Source of the DNA: Gnetum montanum | Lineage: Eukaryota; Streptophyta; Gnetopsida; Gnetales; Gnetaceae | Reading direction: 5' to 3' | Assembly (NCBI GenBank): GCA_015680685.1 | Contig: MNCI01020931.1 | Location: forward strand, 228,240-292,239 | Length of the DNA stretch: 64,000 nt | Shown here: positions 23,521-35,636 of the stretch, in pieces | Layout: each line of letters starts with the position of its first letter | How positions within the stretch are numbered: the first letter of the stretch is position 1 | Notes under the pieces: model-generated | Seen by the model: the letters and a program-made list of their open reading frames with translations, nothing else | The model's database searches: none | Told to the model about the DNA's origin: nothing | Program-made: the position numbers and the translations under genes

Positions 23521-25787
23521 GGATTCATAAATATAACAATCATTGCACCCATGCAAGGGACAATACTTTGTGGTTGACAGTAATATGACAAACATGATAA
23601 GATAGAAATTGGAGGTTTTTTTCATGTGAGGTTGTGCACTCCCCTTACACTATGACTATTAAAGTCATTAAGTACTATGATCATTGGGTCAAAACCCATG
23701 AATTTTCAATGACTTTACTAGTTGAGCTCTTAGTCAAGCATGAGTTGATTCCTCACTCCAATTTGCAAAATTTCCCTACACTCTCATTCTTTATGGATGT
23801 TGGGATGTATGGTATTTTTCACTCTAGAGTTGCCCATGTGCATCAATAGTTTAAGTGGTTTAAGCATAAAATGAAGATACATGCATGATCCAAGGATTGT
23901 AAGTAAAGGTTTCGATAGAAACCATTACTTCAATAATGAACTTGCCTTGTAGTGGGATGGTGTTTATTAGGATGAAATGTTTTGGGTTAGCAAAGTTCAA
24001 CCACTTTTTTTGTAGCACTCCTATTTCATCTTTTGAAAGAATCTCTTATAATAGGACCAACTTACCAACATCCTCGTCTAAGGGTTGTCTAACAAATTAC
24101 AAGGCACTTTTTTCTAGATCTAAGAATCACTTTGCTTTTAGGCTTTCATTTTTATCTTTAATAGTGAAACCAAGGATAGCTTTGACCTCCCAATATTTCT
24201 ATCAAAGGAGAATTAAAAGAAACTTATTAGTGCTACTCATTCTAGAGTATTTACGATTGCTCATGAGGGCCTATTAGGTTTATTAATTAACATTGCTAGA
24301 GGTATGGTTGTTGTCACTTCACTTTCAATTCTTTAATTTCCACCTTCCACTTGGTTTACTATCATAGAGTCCTTAGTTACTTTTGCATGTACTTTTAAGA
24401 CTGTGTTTTCTCTATCCTCTCTTACCTCTACTATGTTATCTTTTGCTTTGAATAATAAACATGTGATCACCATGCATGGTGCTTGGTGATGCATGGAATA
24501 CAATGTTTTTTTTTTCTACTTTATTGTTTTGCATAGTTTCCTTTTAGAATGAACTTTGACATACTTGTACATGTTAATATCAACTTCTTAGAGCTCCAAA
24601 AACCATAAAAAAAAATTTTCTCTAAATGTCCTAACATATCTCTATTAACTTGGTTAACACATTCTAATGGTGGAAACATTCAATAATACACTAATGTTCT
24701 CTCATCTTATGTCTTCACCATCACATCCTTTGAAAACTCTCTAGCCTTGAATAGCACATCCTATCCTCATGAATAGGTAGTTTAAATGCATGCTACTTAG
24801 GACCTTAACATCCTAGCCATCCCCTTTCAACCAAATTGATGAAAGTGATTAATTTCAACGTAGATATTGATAAGGCTTTGTTTACTTCATGCTTTTATTG
24901 ATTCCATGTTTCTTTTATTGGTTAATTGTAAAGTGTTTATAGATCCTCATGTAGTAGCCAAGCTTTGACCTTCCTCAAGTCCTTTTTGTAATGCTTTAAT
25001 ACACTTTACTTTTTTTAATATATTTTTCCTTATTGTCGTTCCCTCAAAAATAACATACCAAATTCTTTAGTCTTATGGTTGGTATAAAAAAATTTGTTTT
25101 AGCATAGGATTAAAGAAGTTACTTTGTCTTATTTAAATTGGAAAACACTTTATTGATTATATGACTTACTAATAAAATTCAACCTTCATATAATAGGATT
25201 TTCTCTTACAAAAATTTGTAAGATTGAATGATAGCTTTAATATAAAGAATGGTCTTTTAATTTTCGATGGCCAACTCATCATTTCCTTTGTAATTTTATA
25301 AAATAACTATTAGTAGCCTTTATTTGAAAAATATTTTCTCTTAATCACATTCCTAATTTAGAAGGAATAAGATATATTTTCACTAGTCAATGACAAAGGG
25401 CTTTTCTTTGCATGTAGATAAAACTATTTTTTGTTTTGTTACTATTTTTAAAGAGTTATTTTAATATTTTTTCTTCTTTCTATATGAAACCATATTAAAT
25501 TTCAATCCTCGTTGGATTTATCATCAATATTTTTGAATAATAAGAAAGGAATAGGCTATTTATAGGTAACCTTGAAAATGCTAAACTTTTTTGTTTGTAG
25601 CTTTTTAGTAATTCAATAGATACTGAAGTTCTTTTTTGTTACTATGTAAAGTATCATCACCTAGAGGGTTAATACTCATCATGCTTGAACCCAGGTCTTA
25701 CAACTTGAGAAGTAAGCACCTTACCATTATTCCAATAGTTTTCCTTAGGAATTGAAATAGACAAACTATTACATCTAATCATGAAAG
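23521..25787. other. AT-rich region, nothing firmly recognised
   Basis: Contains open stretches of 70-113 codons (e.g. 23634-23849, 23936-24277) without motifs I recognise; 23634-23849 may be further decayed LINE sequence. A minus-oriented SINE-like piece lies at about 25640-25740. No RNA gene is seen. Confidence 0.45.
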
Positions 25788-25804
25788 ATTTGGGCCAAAT
25801 GTTA

Positions 25805-25952
25805 GGGGGTGTTGGAACCTAAAATAATTGAAACATAGGTGCAACCCAAGATTTATAGAAGTTTATAACTTAGTTCTACCTACTAGAATTGAACTTGTGA
25901 CCTAGAGTTACTAGGTTAAGACCCATACCACTAGGCTAACACCTCATTGTTA
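25805..25952 (-). mobile_element. tRNA-derived SINE with perfect 17-bp target duplication
   Basis: 148-bp insertion flanked by identical 17-bp copies of atttgggccaaatgtta (25788-25804 and 25953-25969). Read on the minus strand it begins TAACAATGAGGTGTTAGCCTAGTGGTA (shown here in pieces: A box TAGCCTAGTGGTA, B box AGGTCACAAGTTCAATTC about 30 bases later). It ends with 'ggtttcaacacc'-like sequence. Length, internal Pol III promoter and long duplication are those of a plant SINE. Relatives lie at 44103-44260, 36551-36700 (minus) and 36944-37080 (plus). Confidence 0.85.
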
Positions 25953-26107
25953 ATTTGGGCCAAATGTTAAGAGAAATGTTATGCTACAATGTAAATAAAA
26001 CACCCACCATGATCATCACATGGGAATGTATTTACTTGATAAATAAAGAAATACAACAAATGACTTGAAATCTATCATGTTTTTAAATAACTATTATTCA
26101 AATTAGC

Positions 26108-26285
26108 TAGTAATAGATGGCTCAAGTGGTTAGCTCATTATCTTGTTAATAAAGAGGTTGACAATTTAAATCATACACATTTATAATTATTTTAATATGT
26201 CTTATATGTTATATGTCTTAGGGTGTACTTATATGTATTTTGGATAGCTTCAATAAAAGTGTAACCATTCAAGATTTCCATAATG
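26108..26285 (+). mobile_element. tRNA-like SINE copy, second type
   Basis: A-box-like 'gatggctcaagtggttagctc' and B-box-like 'gaggttgacaatttaaatc', followed by 'ttagggtgtacttatatgta', the tail phrase that also follows the SINE-like copies at 43628 and 36944. Decayed. Confidence 0.55.
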
Positions 26286-26289
26286 GTTT

Positions 26290-26840
26290 TCTTGATTTTT
26301 CTTAGATTAATGACCATCATGTTTTTCCATATTGGTCCAAGATTGTGTATACTTTTATTTGTTCTAATGCTAATATTTGGCCAAGATTCAATTTTCTTTG
26401 AAAGGTTAATCATAATGTGGAATTATAGAAGTAACAAATTTAGAAGATATGGAATGCACTACTCCAAAAATTACACATTTTTTGTAGTATTTGATTCATC
26501 AAGGTTTATCTATTAATATTCGACACTCTCATTTGGATCTTCATGACCTAAGATGTCCTATCTACAATATGAAAGATATATTCATCCATTATTTTTTTAC
26601 TTGTATTCTTGCTCGTAACTCTTGAAATTAGGGTAGTAGATATTTACATGGTTTTTCACCAAGATTGAATGAACTTTTATTTGGTGATACTCCTCAACTT
26701 CAAGGATTTCTACTTCATACTTGGCACTTCTTTTATCCTCTTATTCTTTATGCTATCTAGAATTTTTAATGTAATGTAATTTTTCATAGAGATTCTCTAA
26801 CCATTTTTATTCCGTTGTCAATTCAAGGTAATATCATTCA
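26290..26840 (+). pseudogene. L1-type LINE C-terminal fragment (zf-RVT and tail)
   Basis: In changing frames it reads 'YWSKIVYTFICSNANIWPRF', 'PKITHFL.YLIHQGLSINIR', 'LRCPIYNMKDIFIHYFFTC' and 'LLFGDTPQLQGFLLHTWHFF'. This is the usual order of the zf-RVT domain and C-terminal tail of plant L1 ORF2. Stops are present; no RT core adjoins. Confidence 0.65.
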
Positions 26841-27439
26841 ATAGCTGATGCTTCAGCTGAATTTCTAAATATTTCTCTCTCTTTTTTTCTTTTTTATTAA
26901 TAGGAAGCCTTTAGTAGGAAGTGAAAACCCATTTGGGTTCTTGTAAATAATGGCAATGTCTAATTCTTTTCCTACCCTAAAGGGGAGGCTTTAAAAGATT
27001 AGTTTTGAGAATGAAAACCTAAAAAGGCATCTTCAAAACTCTTGGGTCTTTTCTTTTTGTTATTTTGGAGTTTCTCCTCGGCTTCTTTTCTTTTTTACTT
27101 TGAATTTTTATTTTTAATATATTTATTTTTTGTGGCCATAAAACATATTTAAAAGGCTTGGATTTTTATTAATGATGTTCAAAACTTCAATAATATTACT
27201 ATTTATACCTCTATGCTTGATAAGCTTTCTTCTTGATGGCTTCAAAAAATAATGAACCTTGGGCTATTAATCACTCACACCTTTGTGGTACACAATGTAA
27301 GCTTACCATTTCCTCTCTTTCATCTCTTCATGTGCATAATCTCTAAATTACTTGGTCTGAGTGACAAAGTCTATATCACATTAATGTTTCTAAAAAGTCT
27401 ATATTTTTTAATCTTTTGGATAGTTTGGACAGCAGTGTA
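26841..27439. other. AT-rich region between LINE fragments
   Basis: Possible further LINE-derived sequence (e.g. 27240-27440), but no recognisable motif. Several T-rich runs. Confidence 0.4.
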
Positions 27440-27685
27440 CCTATTCAAAATTCTCATAATGGTTTTTTTAATTTTTCTTGGATTAACTTCCTTCATTTTT
27501 TTCCATATTGGTCCAAGATTATGTATATTCTTATTTGTTCTAATGCTAATATTTTGCCAAGATTCAATTATCTTTGAAAGGTTAATTACAATGTGTAGTT
27601 AGGGAAGCAGTGAGTTCTTAAAATATGGAATATAACTTCTCCATCAAAAATTAGACATTTTTTGTGGTACTTGATCCACCAATAA
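27440..27685 (+). pseudogene. Second copy of the LINE zf-RVT fragment, truncated
   Basis: About 240 bp closely similar to 26280-26500 (e.g. 'ccatattggtccaagatt', 'tctttgaaaggttaat') and reading 'LKIWNITSPSKIRHFLWYLI'. Here the Trp missing at 26290-26840 is intact. It stops where the family-C LTR piece begins. Confidence 0.65.
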
Positions 27686-27939
27686 GTATAACGATACTAC
27701 TCTAGCAAAGCACTATTTAGTACCATCCCTAATTTCAAAATTAGCTAGATGATCCATATCAAACTTAAGATAAACTATGCCTCAATAGTCATAACACCTA
27801 CATGTACAATATAAGAGCACATCATTCATTAGTCCATGGGTTAGAAGCATATTGAGTATGCCATATGAAATCTTATAAGTGACATGACCAACACAATACA
27901 TATAAGCATGACCACAGCAAGCACACATAACCACACAAG

Positions 27940-29265
27940 TGTTGTACCCACTTTGGCTTTTCCTACATAAATCAAAGTTCTAGGTACATTCTATGGCTTC
28001 TTCGCTCAAAGCCATCTTTGATAGTCCAAATTCTACATCCTGTGTCATTTGCAATATAGTTTTTAAATTTTTATTCTCAATTTGCCAGAAGTGATGCCTC
28101 GTGTCATCTACAATATCATTTTTTATTCTTCATCTGCAACTTCTAGTTTTGATGTCTAGCATTAGCTTCAACATCAATTCTACCTTCAGCTCTTTAACGT
28201 CTAGCATCAATCTCACTTTTGACATTCAACATCAAATTTTGTTTTTTCAGGAAATCAACTAGGTCTTCAATGTCTAGCATTAATCTTCTAGAATCTTTCA
28301 AAATATTTTGGATTCCAATGCATCATTCTTTCGTAATCTATAAGGTATTTTCAAGAAATAAATAGGAGTAAACCCCTAAACAAAAATGGGTTGGGTATTG
28401 GCACTTTCAATTGACATTTTACTTGACTTCTTATTAGCTATCTCTACTACAATTGCAATGGTTTGGAAACCTCTCTAATGACTTTGTCTCTCTATGAAAT
28501 AACTATTCCTTGCTATAGATATCAATTCCTTTTATTTCTCTTCCTTTATTTCATGATGATACATTTGTATCCCCTTTGTGTTGTCCTCTTGACACACAAA
28601 GAGTTACTTAGAAGTAGGTTATTACACTAATATGATCCATCCTGCATGTAGTCAACTTTTGAATTTACAAATGTTCTAGTTAGATTTGCATAAGGTGCAC
28701 ACATCAAAGAAAGAAGGGAATAACACAACTTCTTGTTAGACACCTTTGATCTCTAGTACATCTCTTGAAACATTTAAAACATTTTTCTATCTCCTTTTTT
28801 TTTTTCTCTTTTTGTGATTTTGGCATGCCTATTTTATCTATTTCTTTGTTTAGTATTTTCTAGATATGCTTTAGATCTATTTTTTGCATTTTCCCATTTT
28901 GGATTTAACATTTTAACGATTCATATCTACTTCATTTTGCTTATTGTTTTCAAACGTTCTCATTGCCAACCACATGCTATGTGTTATTGGTACTTTAATC
29001 TATGTTGTACATGTTCTCTCTATTTTCTATTGGCTCTTTCATGCACATACATTATGTATTTCTACTTAATATCTACTAATGTAAAACAAAAATGTTTGGC
29101 TCAGGTTATTAGATTTTTCAAATGACCTATAAGTCTCCTTTTGATTTGAGGAAGATTAATCAAGAGATTGATTTTCTTAGACTATTTGGTGGCCATAATA
29201 TTTCCAAGCTCAATTTCATGTTAGGTTCTGTTAGATCTCAAATTATGATAATACTTACTACAATA
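27940..29265. mobile_element. Candidate 1.3-kb insertion in the C1 3' LTR
   Basis: The C LTR sequence breaks off after 27939 and continues at 29266. The interrupting segment is bordered on both sides by acaag (27935-27939 and 29266-29270), a possible 5-bp duplication, and starts with TG. Inside, 28020-28300 has an irregular repeat of 'gtctagcatcaa'/'gtgtcat'-like phrases. No coding motif was recognised. It might be a solo LTR of another family. Confidence 0.4.
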
Positions 29266-29559
29266 ACAAGAGACACCATTGTCTTATAAGAGCGAAGACA
29301 TGTTCCTACTCTAACATATCTAGTGCTAAGCATGCTCTCAAAGAGAAGGATGATGATCCAAGCATCAAAGTTGAAGATCCTCCACAAGCCTACATATTCT
29401 TATGATGAAGTACATAAAGGAGTTAGGGCCAATGTAGTTCTTTAGTAATTGTTGTAATAGCATGGAACCCATGAGGATCTTTACATTCCTTTGATCTCCA
29501 TTCCGAAGGGAAATAACCTTCAATCCACCAATAAGGCATATTTTCCTACACTCTCCTCT
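29266..29559 (-). repeat. C1 3' LTR, U3 part
   Basis: Collinear with the 5' LTR (31991-32490) from 'agagacacca' to the outer end. It reads on the minus strand from TGTAGGAAAA and is followed to the right by ctctcctct, the complement of the purine tract (compare ggggagag before the C2 LTR at 35637). Confidence 0.75.
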
Positions 29560-29904
29560 ACTTAAAAGAAGCAATGTCCTTAGAGCTTAAGTCTTTGTCC
29601 ATATTCCCCTTCAAACATGGAGAGCATAATGGATATCAAGGATACTAAATAACTTAAAATCCATTTGACAATTATAGATAAGAAGATTCAATGAGTAAGG
29701 TAATATATCATAAAGCACAAATGTTAAACTTAACTTGACATCCAACTGAAACATAGAGATGCTCATGCAACCCAAGTTAAGGAAGAAAAAGCTTACCCTT
29801 TTTTATGCAAATGGTATCAACCTTTCAACCTATATCAAAAATCACTTCACATGTGAATCTTTTTCTAAAATTGCAATGAAATCAAGGTGTAGTCTTCCAG
29901 AGGC

Positions 29905-30215
29905 ACTCATTCCTTTGTCTCAATCTTGTGCTTCCTACTTGAACACACATTCTCAATCCTACACTTTCTACTCAAAGATGTAGTCACAATCCTATGCTTC
30001 CTACTCAAAGACATACTCCAATCTTGCACTACCTACTTGAAGATATAGTTACAATCCTACACTTCCTAATCAAAGATGTGATAAAAATTTTGTGCTTTTT
30101 ACTTGAAGACACAGTCATAATTTTATGCTTCCTACTCAAAGATGTTGTCAAAGCCATATGCTCCCTGCTCAAAGACATAGTCAAGAACATATATCATTAT
30201 TCTAGAGACATCATC
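29905..30215. repeat. Minisatellite of about 39 bp inside element C1
   Basis: Roughly eight imperfect units of the form 'caatcctatgcttcctactcaaagacatagt'. The period is close to 39 bp, i.e. 13 codons, and the plus frame stays open across about six units (29994-30332). C2 carries the same array in its own orientation at 35025-35285, so it is an inherited part of family C. Confidence 0.8.
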
Positions 30216-30884
30216 AAGAACATGCACTCCACCAACTCTACACCACTACTCACTTGTGCATGCGTGCTCTTATTTTTCTTTCCAAAAGCAATTCATAAAG
30301 GAAGCAGTCACACCAAGCTGACCATGTTTTGATCCTCTTAGCACTTGTTTTCCTATTTAAATACCAGATCATCCACATTGCACTAAGATGGTCAAGCCCT
30401 CATGAACCTAATGGAAAGAGTTCAAAAGTCTTATATCTTATTCTTTTTCATCACCATTAGAGATCATCAATGGATCATGAGGCTGATGCTCAGTTGCATT
30501 CAACCTACAATTCTCATTTGGTCTACTACCATCACTTTTTATTTGACTATTTTGAGAGCATTTTTGAACATAATGCCTTCCACCATATATATAGCATTTT
30601 AAGCTTAGACACCTAGAGGATATTGAGAGAACCCTTCAAAATATGATTGTTTGTTCTATAACTCTTGATGTTCTTTGGAAACCTAACATTTTCCATTCCC
30701 CTAGGATGAGTTCTATTTACTTAGAGTTGGCTCAACATAAGAGCTGCTAAATCCATCCAAAATCACCTATCCATCCCCTCCTTAAGATTTATTACTCTTT
30801 GTCTTACTCTAGAGTGGCTACTCAACTACATTCTTATCCTTCTTTTCCATCTTGTAATCATACAAAGTGGTACCAACTTGGATG

Positions 30885-31660
30885 GCCTCCATGAATCTTG
30901 TAATTTTGCAAGTTTTGAGCTCATGTTGGATCCATGGGTTGAGGTCATTGAGGAATAATCTATACTTACTATCCTCATCAAGTTTTGGGATTTGTATGGT
31001 GATATTTTGGTATTCCTAAATATACTCCTCTAGATCTCCTATGTGCCAGAACTTCTTTAGCTTTGCCTAGGCTTTGTTAATGGAGTTTCTTGAATGAAAG
31101 TTCTCAATCAAAGCCTTCTTGAATTGGCCCCATTCTAATGATTTTTCCTATCGTAGCCTTTTCTTCTTGAAGTAGGCCAAGCCACCAATTTTTTGCTATT
31201 CCACCTAAGAATTAGGCACTAATGAAAACTTGTCTTTCAATGGCATAGTTATACATCTCTAGGAACTCTTCTATTTCAAATAAAAATTTACCTAACACAG
31301 TATCATTCTTGTTGCCCTCGTAGATTTTTGGTTCTTTTGCTTGAAACTTGGAAACTGATCTATTCTACCTCAATGCTAGTGCACTTGCTTGCATGATCAA
31401 CTCATCTTTAATGATCCCAATCTCATTATCTAATTTATTTTCCAAGCACTCAATATTATTTTGTTGGCTTTTATACAAAGCCTACTAAGTTTCTAACAAT
31501 GATTGCAGCTCCTGATTTTCATCGCAAAGCTCTTAATTGGCAAGTTGGAGATTATCAACAACATTCCCAAGTTGCTCCACCTAGTTTCTCAACATAAATT
31601 TTTTACTTAGGATAAGTTTGTATTTTGTACTAGATCCCAACTCTAGAAGGAAAGGAGCTT
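30885..31660 (-). pseudogene. Element C1 gag remnant
   Basis: The minus frame gives an N-terminal helical stretch ('NKLDNEIGIIKDELIMQASA'), then 'FQAKEPKIYEGNKNDTVLGK', 'FLFEIEEFLEMY', 'NWWLGLL' and an 'FIQETP'-like region. This is the layout of a retrotransposon gag (Retrotrans_gag family) core. It has several TAG stops. The equivalent C-terminal part in C2 starts at about 34235. Confidence 0.65.
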
Positions 31661-31975
31661 CTATCAGATTCATAGCTCTTGTATCTTTTTATTAGATTCA
31701 TCAATACACCTCTCACTAGTCATCTCAACATCCTAATTTTCATGTACATCTACATACATGTTAACATCATCATACATCTCCTCATGCACATGACTACTCC
31801 AACTACCATCTCTAACTGGTCCATTGTGAAGATTGGGATCATGAGGATTTTTTTCAAGATTTGGACTCTCTTTGTTCTTTTTTTGTGTGCCATGGTAGCA
31901 CATGAGTCACAAATAGTGAATCATGATCACAAACCAAGTACCTCGAATCACAACCAGTCTCAAATGGTAAATCAT

Positions 31976-31988
31976 GACTCTAATACCA
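31976..31988 (-). promoter_or_regulatory. Primer binding site of element C1 (initiator-Met tRNA type)
   Basis: The minus strand reads TGGTATTAGAGTC just inside the LTR, against the common plant site TGGTATCAGAGC. The changes are mainly C-to-T. This separates family C from the Asp-type elements A, B, D and E. Confidence 0.75.
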
Positions 31989-31990
31989 AG

Positions 31991-32490
31991 TGTAGTGTCA
32001 CTGCTCTAGTCATGTACCATTTTGCATCTCCCTTGAGTTTAAAATTAGCCAGATGACCTAGAGCAAACCCAAGATGGACTACACCTCAACAATCATAGCA
32101 TGTACATGCATAGCATAAGTAAACATCACCTATTAGTCTATGGGTTAAGAGCATATCAACTATACCACATGAAATCAGATAAGTGACTTGATCAACAAAA
32201 AATACACAATCATGGCCATAATGAGCACACACAATCATAAGAGATACTATTCTCCTATAAGAACTAAGACACATTCCTACTTGAATGTATCTATCCCTAA
32301 GTTCTCTCTCAAAGAGAAGGATGATGGCTAGAGCATCAAAGTTGAAGCTCCTCCACAAGCCTACATATCCTTGTAACTACATAAAGGAATAGGGCCAATG
32401 TAGTTCTTTAATAATGGTTGTAATATCATATGGAATCAATGAGGATCTCCATGCTCCTCTAGCCCTCATTCCAAAGGGAAAGAACTACTT
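31991..32490 (-). repeat. C1 5' LTR, outer end truncated
   Basis: The plus-strand start TGTAGTGTCACT lies next to the primer site. Sequence is collinear with 29266-29559 and, in reverse, with 35637-36160. It loses similarity near 32490, before the TTTTCCTACA end, where repeat G begins. Confidence 0.75.
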
Positions 32491-32504
32491 CTCAAATTAT
32501 TCCT

Positions 32505-33767
32505 ACAACATCATGATGTTCACAATAGAAAATGGGCTCCTCTCATCTACAAATTGGATTTTAATCAAATCCATTAATGTGAGGGTTCTATTAAATCCTC
32601 TACTTCTTGGCTTTTCCAAGAAGACCCAAGTCTCTATAACATCATCCTAGACATGATGATTTGTTGAAGAAATCCGTAAAAGCTTGTGCCTTTTTTTTTT
32701 CTTTTTTTTTGTTAGGAACAACTACATGTGTTCTCGTCCCACCCCCACAATAGCCTATACATTTGGGGTTTTCTTTTTTTTCTTTTATCAAGAATAATTG
32801 TGGGTGTCCTTGTCCCATCCCCACAATGGCATGTACATTTAGAATTTTATTTTTTTAATTACCAAAACATGACAATCCTATTTTCTTTTTCTCATTCTTC
32901 ACTTTGTAGCATTACATGGTTGTAAAACACATTGATGAGGGGTGAAAGTCCCAGAAAATATTTTGTGTTGTTGCAATGAATAGAGTCAATTTTTAGCTTT
33001 TTTTCTTTACTACTTCTTTGCTTAGTATAGAACTTGCAACTTTGTTCCTATACTTTTGGTCTTTTATTTCTTACTAATTTATAATCTTTCTTATATATAC
33101 AAGATATTTTTATAAGTATAAAAATTTTAGTTTTTTCTCATTTCCTAGAAAGATGAATCTTCTTGTTATGAATGTTCTTCCTAATCTCCTATTTTTCTTA
33201 CTACCTCCTACTTCTTAGTAAGAGACAACTACATAATCAAGTGTACATTCTTTCAAAAAATGGTCTTGAATGCTAGATTTAGTGGATCACTACATGAATC
33301 TATGCACAAGTTTGTGTCATGTTCATCACCCCTACTTGATATACCAGAAGATTCTTTGAATGCTTCTTCCAATTGACTACTTTTTGAATTGTTGCTACAA
33401 CATAATGACATTTACAATAAGAAATGGGTCCTACTTGTTTGCAAATTGGATTTCAAAAAAATCCTTGAATGTGAGTGTTTTTTTAAACCCTTTACTTGCT
33501 TAGCTTTACCAAGAAGACCCAAGTCTCCAAAGCATCATCCCAAACACAATCACTTGTTGAAGAAAACATTAAAAAATTCATCCTTTTTGTCATGAACAAC
33601 TGCACATGTCCTTGCCCCACCCTTACAATGGCCTATATGTTTGGGGTTTTCTTTTATTTTTTTAAATATAGTTGTAGGTGTCATTGTCGCACCCCCACAA
33701 TGACCTGTACATTTGGAGTTTTCTTTTGTTAACTACCAAAACATGATAACCCTTTTTTGTTTTTTTT

Positions 33768-33803
<36 letters not shown>

Positions 33804-33805
33804 NN

Positions 33806-33837
<32 letters not shown>

Positions 33838-34110
33838 GTAAGTTGAAATCCTCCTCTTCTATTTATTCTTCACACCTACTACTCATTCTTCATTTTGTAG
33901 CATTGCATGGTTGCAAAACACACTAATGAAGGGTGAAACTCATCAAAAACATTTTGTGTTGTTGAAATGAACAAAGTCATTTTTTAGCTTTTTACTTTAC
34001 TACTTCTCTGCTTATTGTAGAATTTGTGGCTTTGTTCCTACACTTCTTGTCTTTTCTTTCTTGATGGTTACTAATTTTTCTTAGACACACAAGATCTTTT
34101 CATAAATTTA
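32505..34110 (+). repeat. Tandem dimer of dispersed repeat 'G', locus 1
   Basis: Two head-to-tail copies (about 32505-33330 and 33335-34110). Each runs from 'gaattgttcctacaacatcatg' through 'ttgcaaattggattt', a 'ccccacccccacaatggcatgtacatttg' segment, a T-rich part, 'cattcttcactttgtagcattgcatgg', 'gatgaggggtgaaa' and 'gctttttctttactacttctttgct' (phrases approximate across copies). A second dimer lies at 60215-61275. No coding or LTR ends were recognised; class unknown. Confidence 0.7.
33754..33836. other. Poly-T tract with a 2-base assembly gap (N at 33804-33805)
   Basis: A long T run within the second G copy contains two undetermined bases. Other G copies have a shorter T-rich 'tttttatttgtgaaaacatgaatcc' minisatellite here, so the real sequence and length are uncertain. 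Confidence 0.85.
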
Positions 34111-35024
34111 AAAGAGTGTAGAAAAATATGTCTTATTAGCAGATCAAAGGCTATTTCCCTCTAGAATAGGGGCCAATGGAGCGTGGAGATCCTCATAGGT
34201 TTCATGCTATCATAACCATCACTAAAGATGTACATTATCTTTGATTTTGGGATCCAATGTGAGCTCAAAACTCATAAAATCACAAGATTCATGAAGGACA
34301 TCTAAGTTGCTACCACCTTGTCTGATTACAAGGTGGGAAAGAAGGATAAGAATGAAGTGGAGTAGCCACTCTAGAGCAAGAAAGAAAGTAATAAATCTTG
34401 GAGATGAGATGGATAGGTGAGTTTGGGTGGATTTAGAGGCTTTTATGTTAAGCCAACCCTAAGTAAACAAAACTCATTATAACGGCATGGAATATGTTGA
34501 GCCTCATAAGAATAGTAGGAGTCATGAGACAAACGACCATGATTTGAAGGATTCTCTTAATATCCTTCGAGGTACCCTGGCTTAAAATGCTACATCTATG
34601 ATGGAGGGAATTATGCTTGAGAATGCTCTCAAAATATTCATGTCAAAGTGGTGGTAATAGACCAAATGAGAATGATAGATTGAATGCAACTGAGCATCAA
34701 TATCGTGAACCATTGATGATCTCTAATGGTGATGATGAAGAGTAAGATATGAGACTTTCAAACTCCTTCTAGCAAGTTCATGAGGGCTTGACCACCTTAG
34801 CGCAAGGTAGAGGATCTCATATTCAAAAAGGGTAATGAGTACCAAGAGGATTAAAACATGGTCATCCTAGTACAATCACTTCCTTTATGAATTGATTCTA
34901 GGTAGAGAGAGGAAAAAAAGAGTATACATGCATGAGTGAGTGGTAGTGCAGAGTTGGTGGAGTGCATGTTCTTCATGGTAACTCTAGACCAATGGTATAT
35001 GTTCTTAATTACGTCTCTAGGCAA

Positions 35025-35285
35025 GAAGAATAGGGTTCTAACTATCTTTTCGAGTAGGAAGTGTAGGATTGTAATGTAAATTCAAGTAGGAAGCACAAGA
35101 TTTTAATTATGTCTTCTAGCAAGAAGTGTTGGATTTTGACTATGTCTTCGAGTAGGAAGCATAAGATTGGACTATGTCTTTAAGTAGGAAGCATAGAATT
35201 GTGACTTCATCTTTAAGTAAGAAGCATAGGATTGAGAATGTATCTTTGAGAAGAAAGTGCAAGATTGAGATAGAACAATGAGTGC
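35025..35285. repeat. Minisatellite of about 39 bp inside element C2
   Basis: Imperfect units 'gtcttcgagtaggaagcataagattg' with a period near 39 bp, the reverse complement of the C1 array relative to the window and thus the same orientation within the element. Confidence 0.8.
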
Positions 35286-35636
35286 CTTTAGAAGACTACA
35301 CCTCTATATTACTACAAGTGTAGGAAAATATTTATATATAAAGTAAGTCTTACTCTAGGTAGAAAGGTTAGTACAATTTGTATGAAAAAGGACAAGCCTT
35401 TTCTTCCTTAACCTAGGTTGCATGAGCATCTCTAAGCTTCACTTGGATGTCAAGCTGAGTTCAACATTTTTGCTTTATGGCAGATTACCCTAGCCATTGA
35501 ACTTCTTGTCTATAATTATCAAACGGATTTTGAGTTATTCAATATCCTCAATATCCATTGTGCTCTCCATGTTCAAAGATGTGTACAAAGAAAAACTTAA
35601 GCTCTAAGGTTGTCACTTTTTTCAAGTGGGGGAGAG

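Larger units (their letters stand above)
27690..32490 (-). mobile_element. Element C1: LTR retrotransposon with initiator-Met primer site, decayed
   Basis: Minus-strand element. The 5' LTR is at 31991-32490 (outer end lost), the primer site at 31976-31988, a gag remnant at 30885-31660, an internal minisatellite at 29905-30215, and a purine tract just right of the 3' LTR. The 3' LTR ends at 29559 and appears split into 27690-27939 and 29266-29559 by a 1.3-kb insertion. Pol was not recognised in the roughly 2.4-kb interior, so it is probably a non-autonomous or deleted copy. Family C is unrelated in LTR and primer site to A/B/D/E. Confidence 0.7.

Noticed and set aside
25805-25952. Possible tRNA gene (A and B boxes)
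   Set aside because: No acceptor stem or anticodon arm can be formed, and the copy has SINE length and a 17-bp duplication.
28814-29125. 103-codon hydrophobic plus-strand frame as a membrane protein gene
   Set aside because: T-rich DNA gives Phe/Leu-rich frames by chance; it lies inside the unclassified insertion and has no motif.
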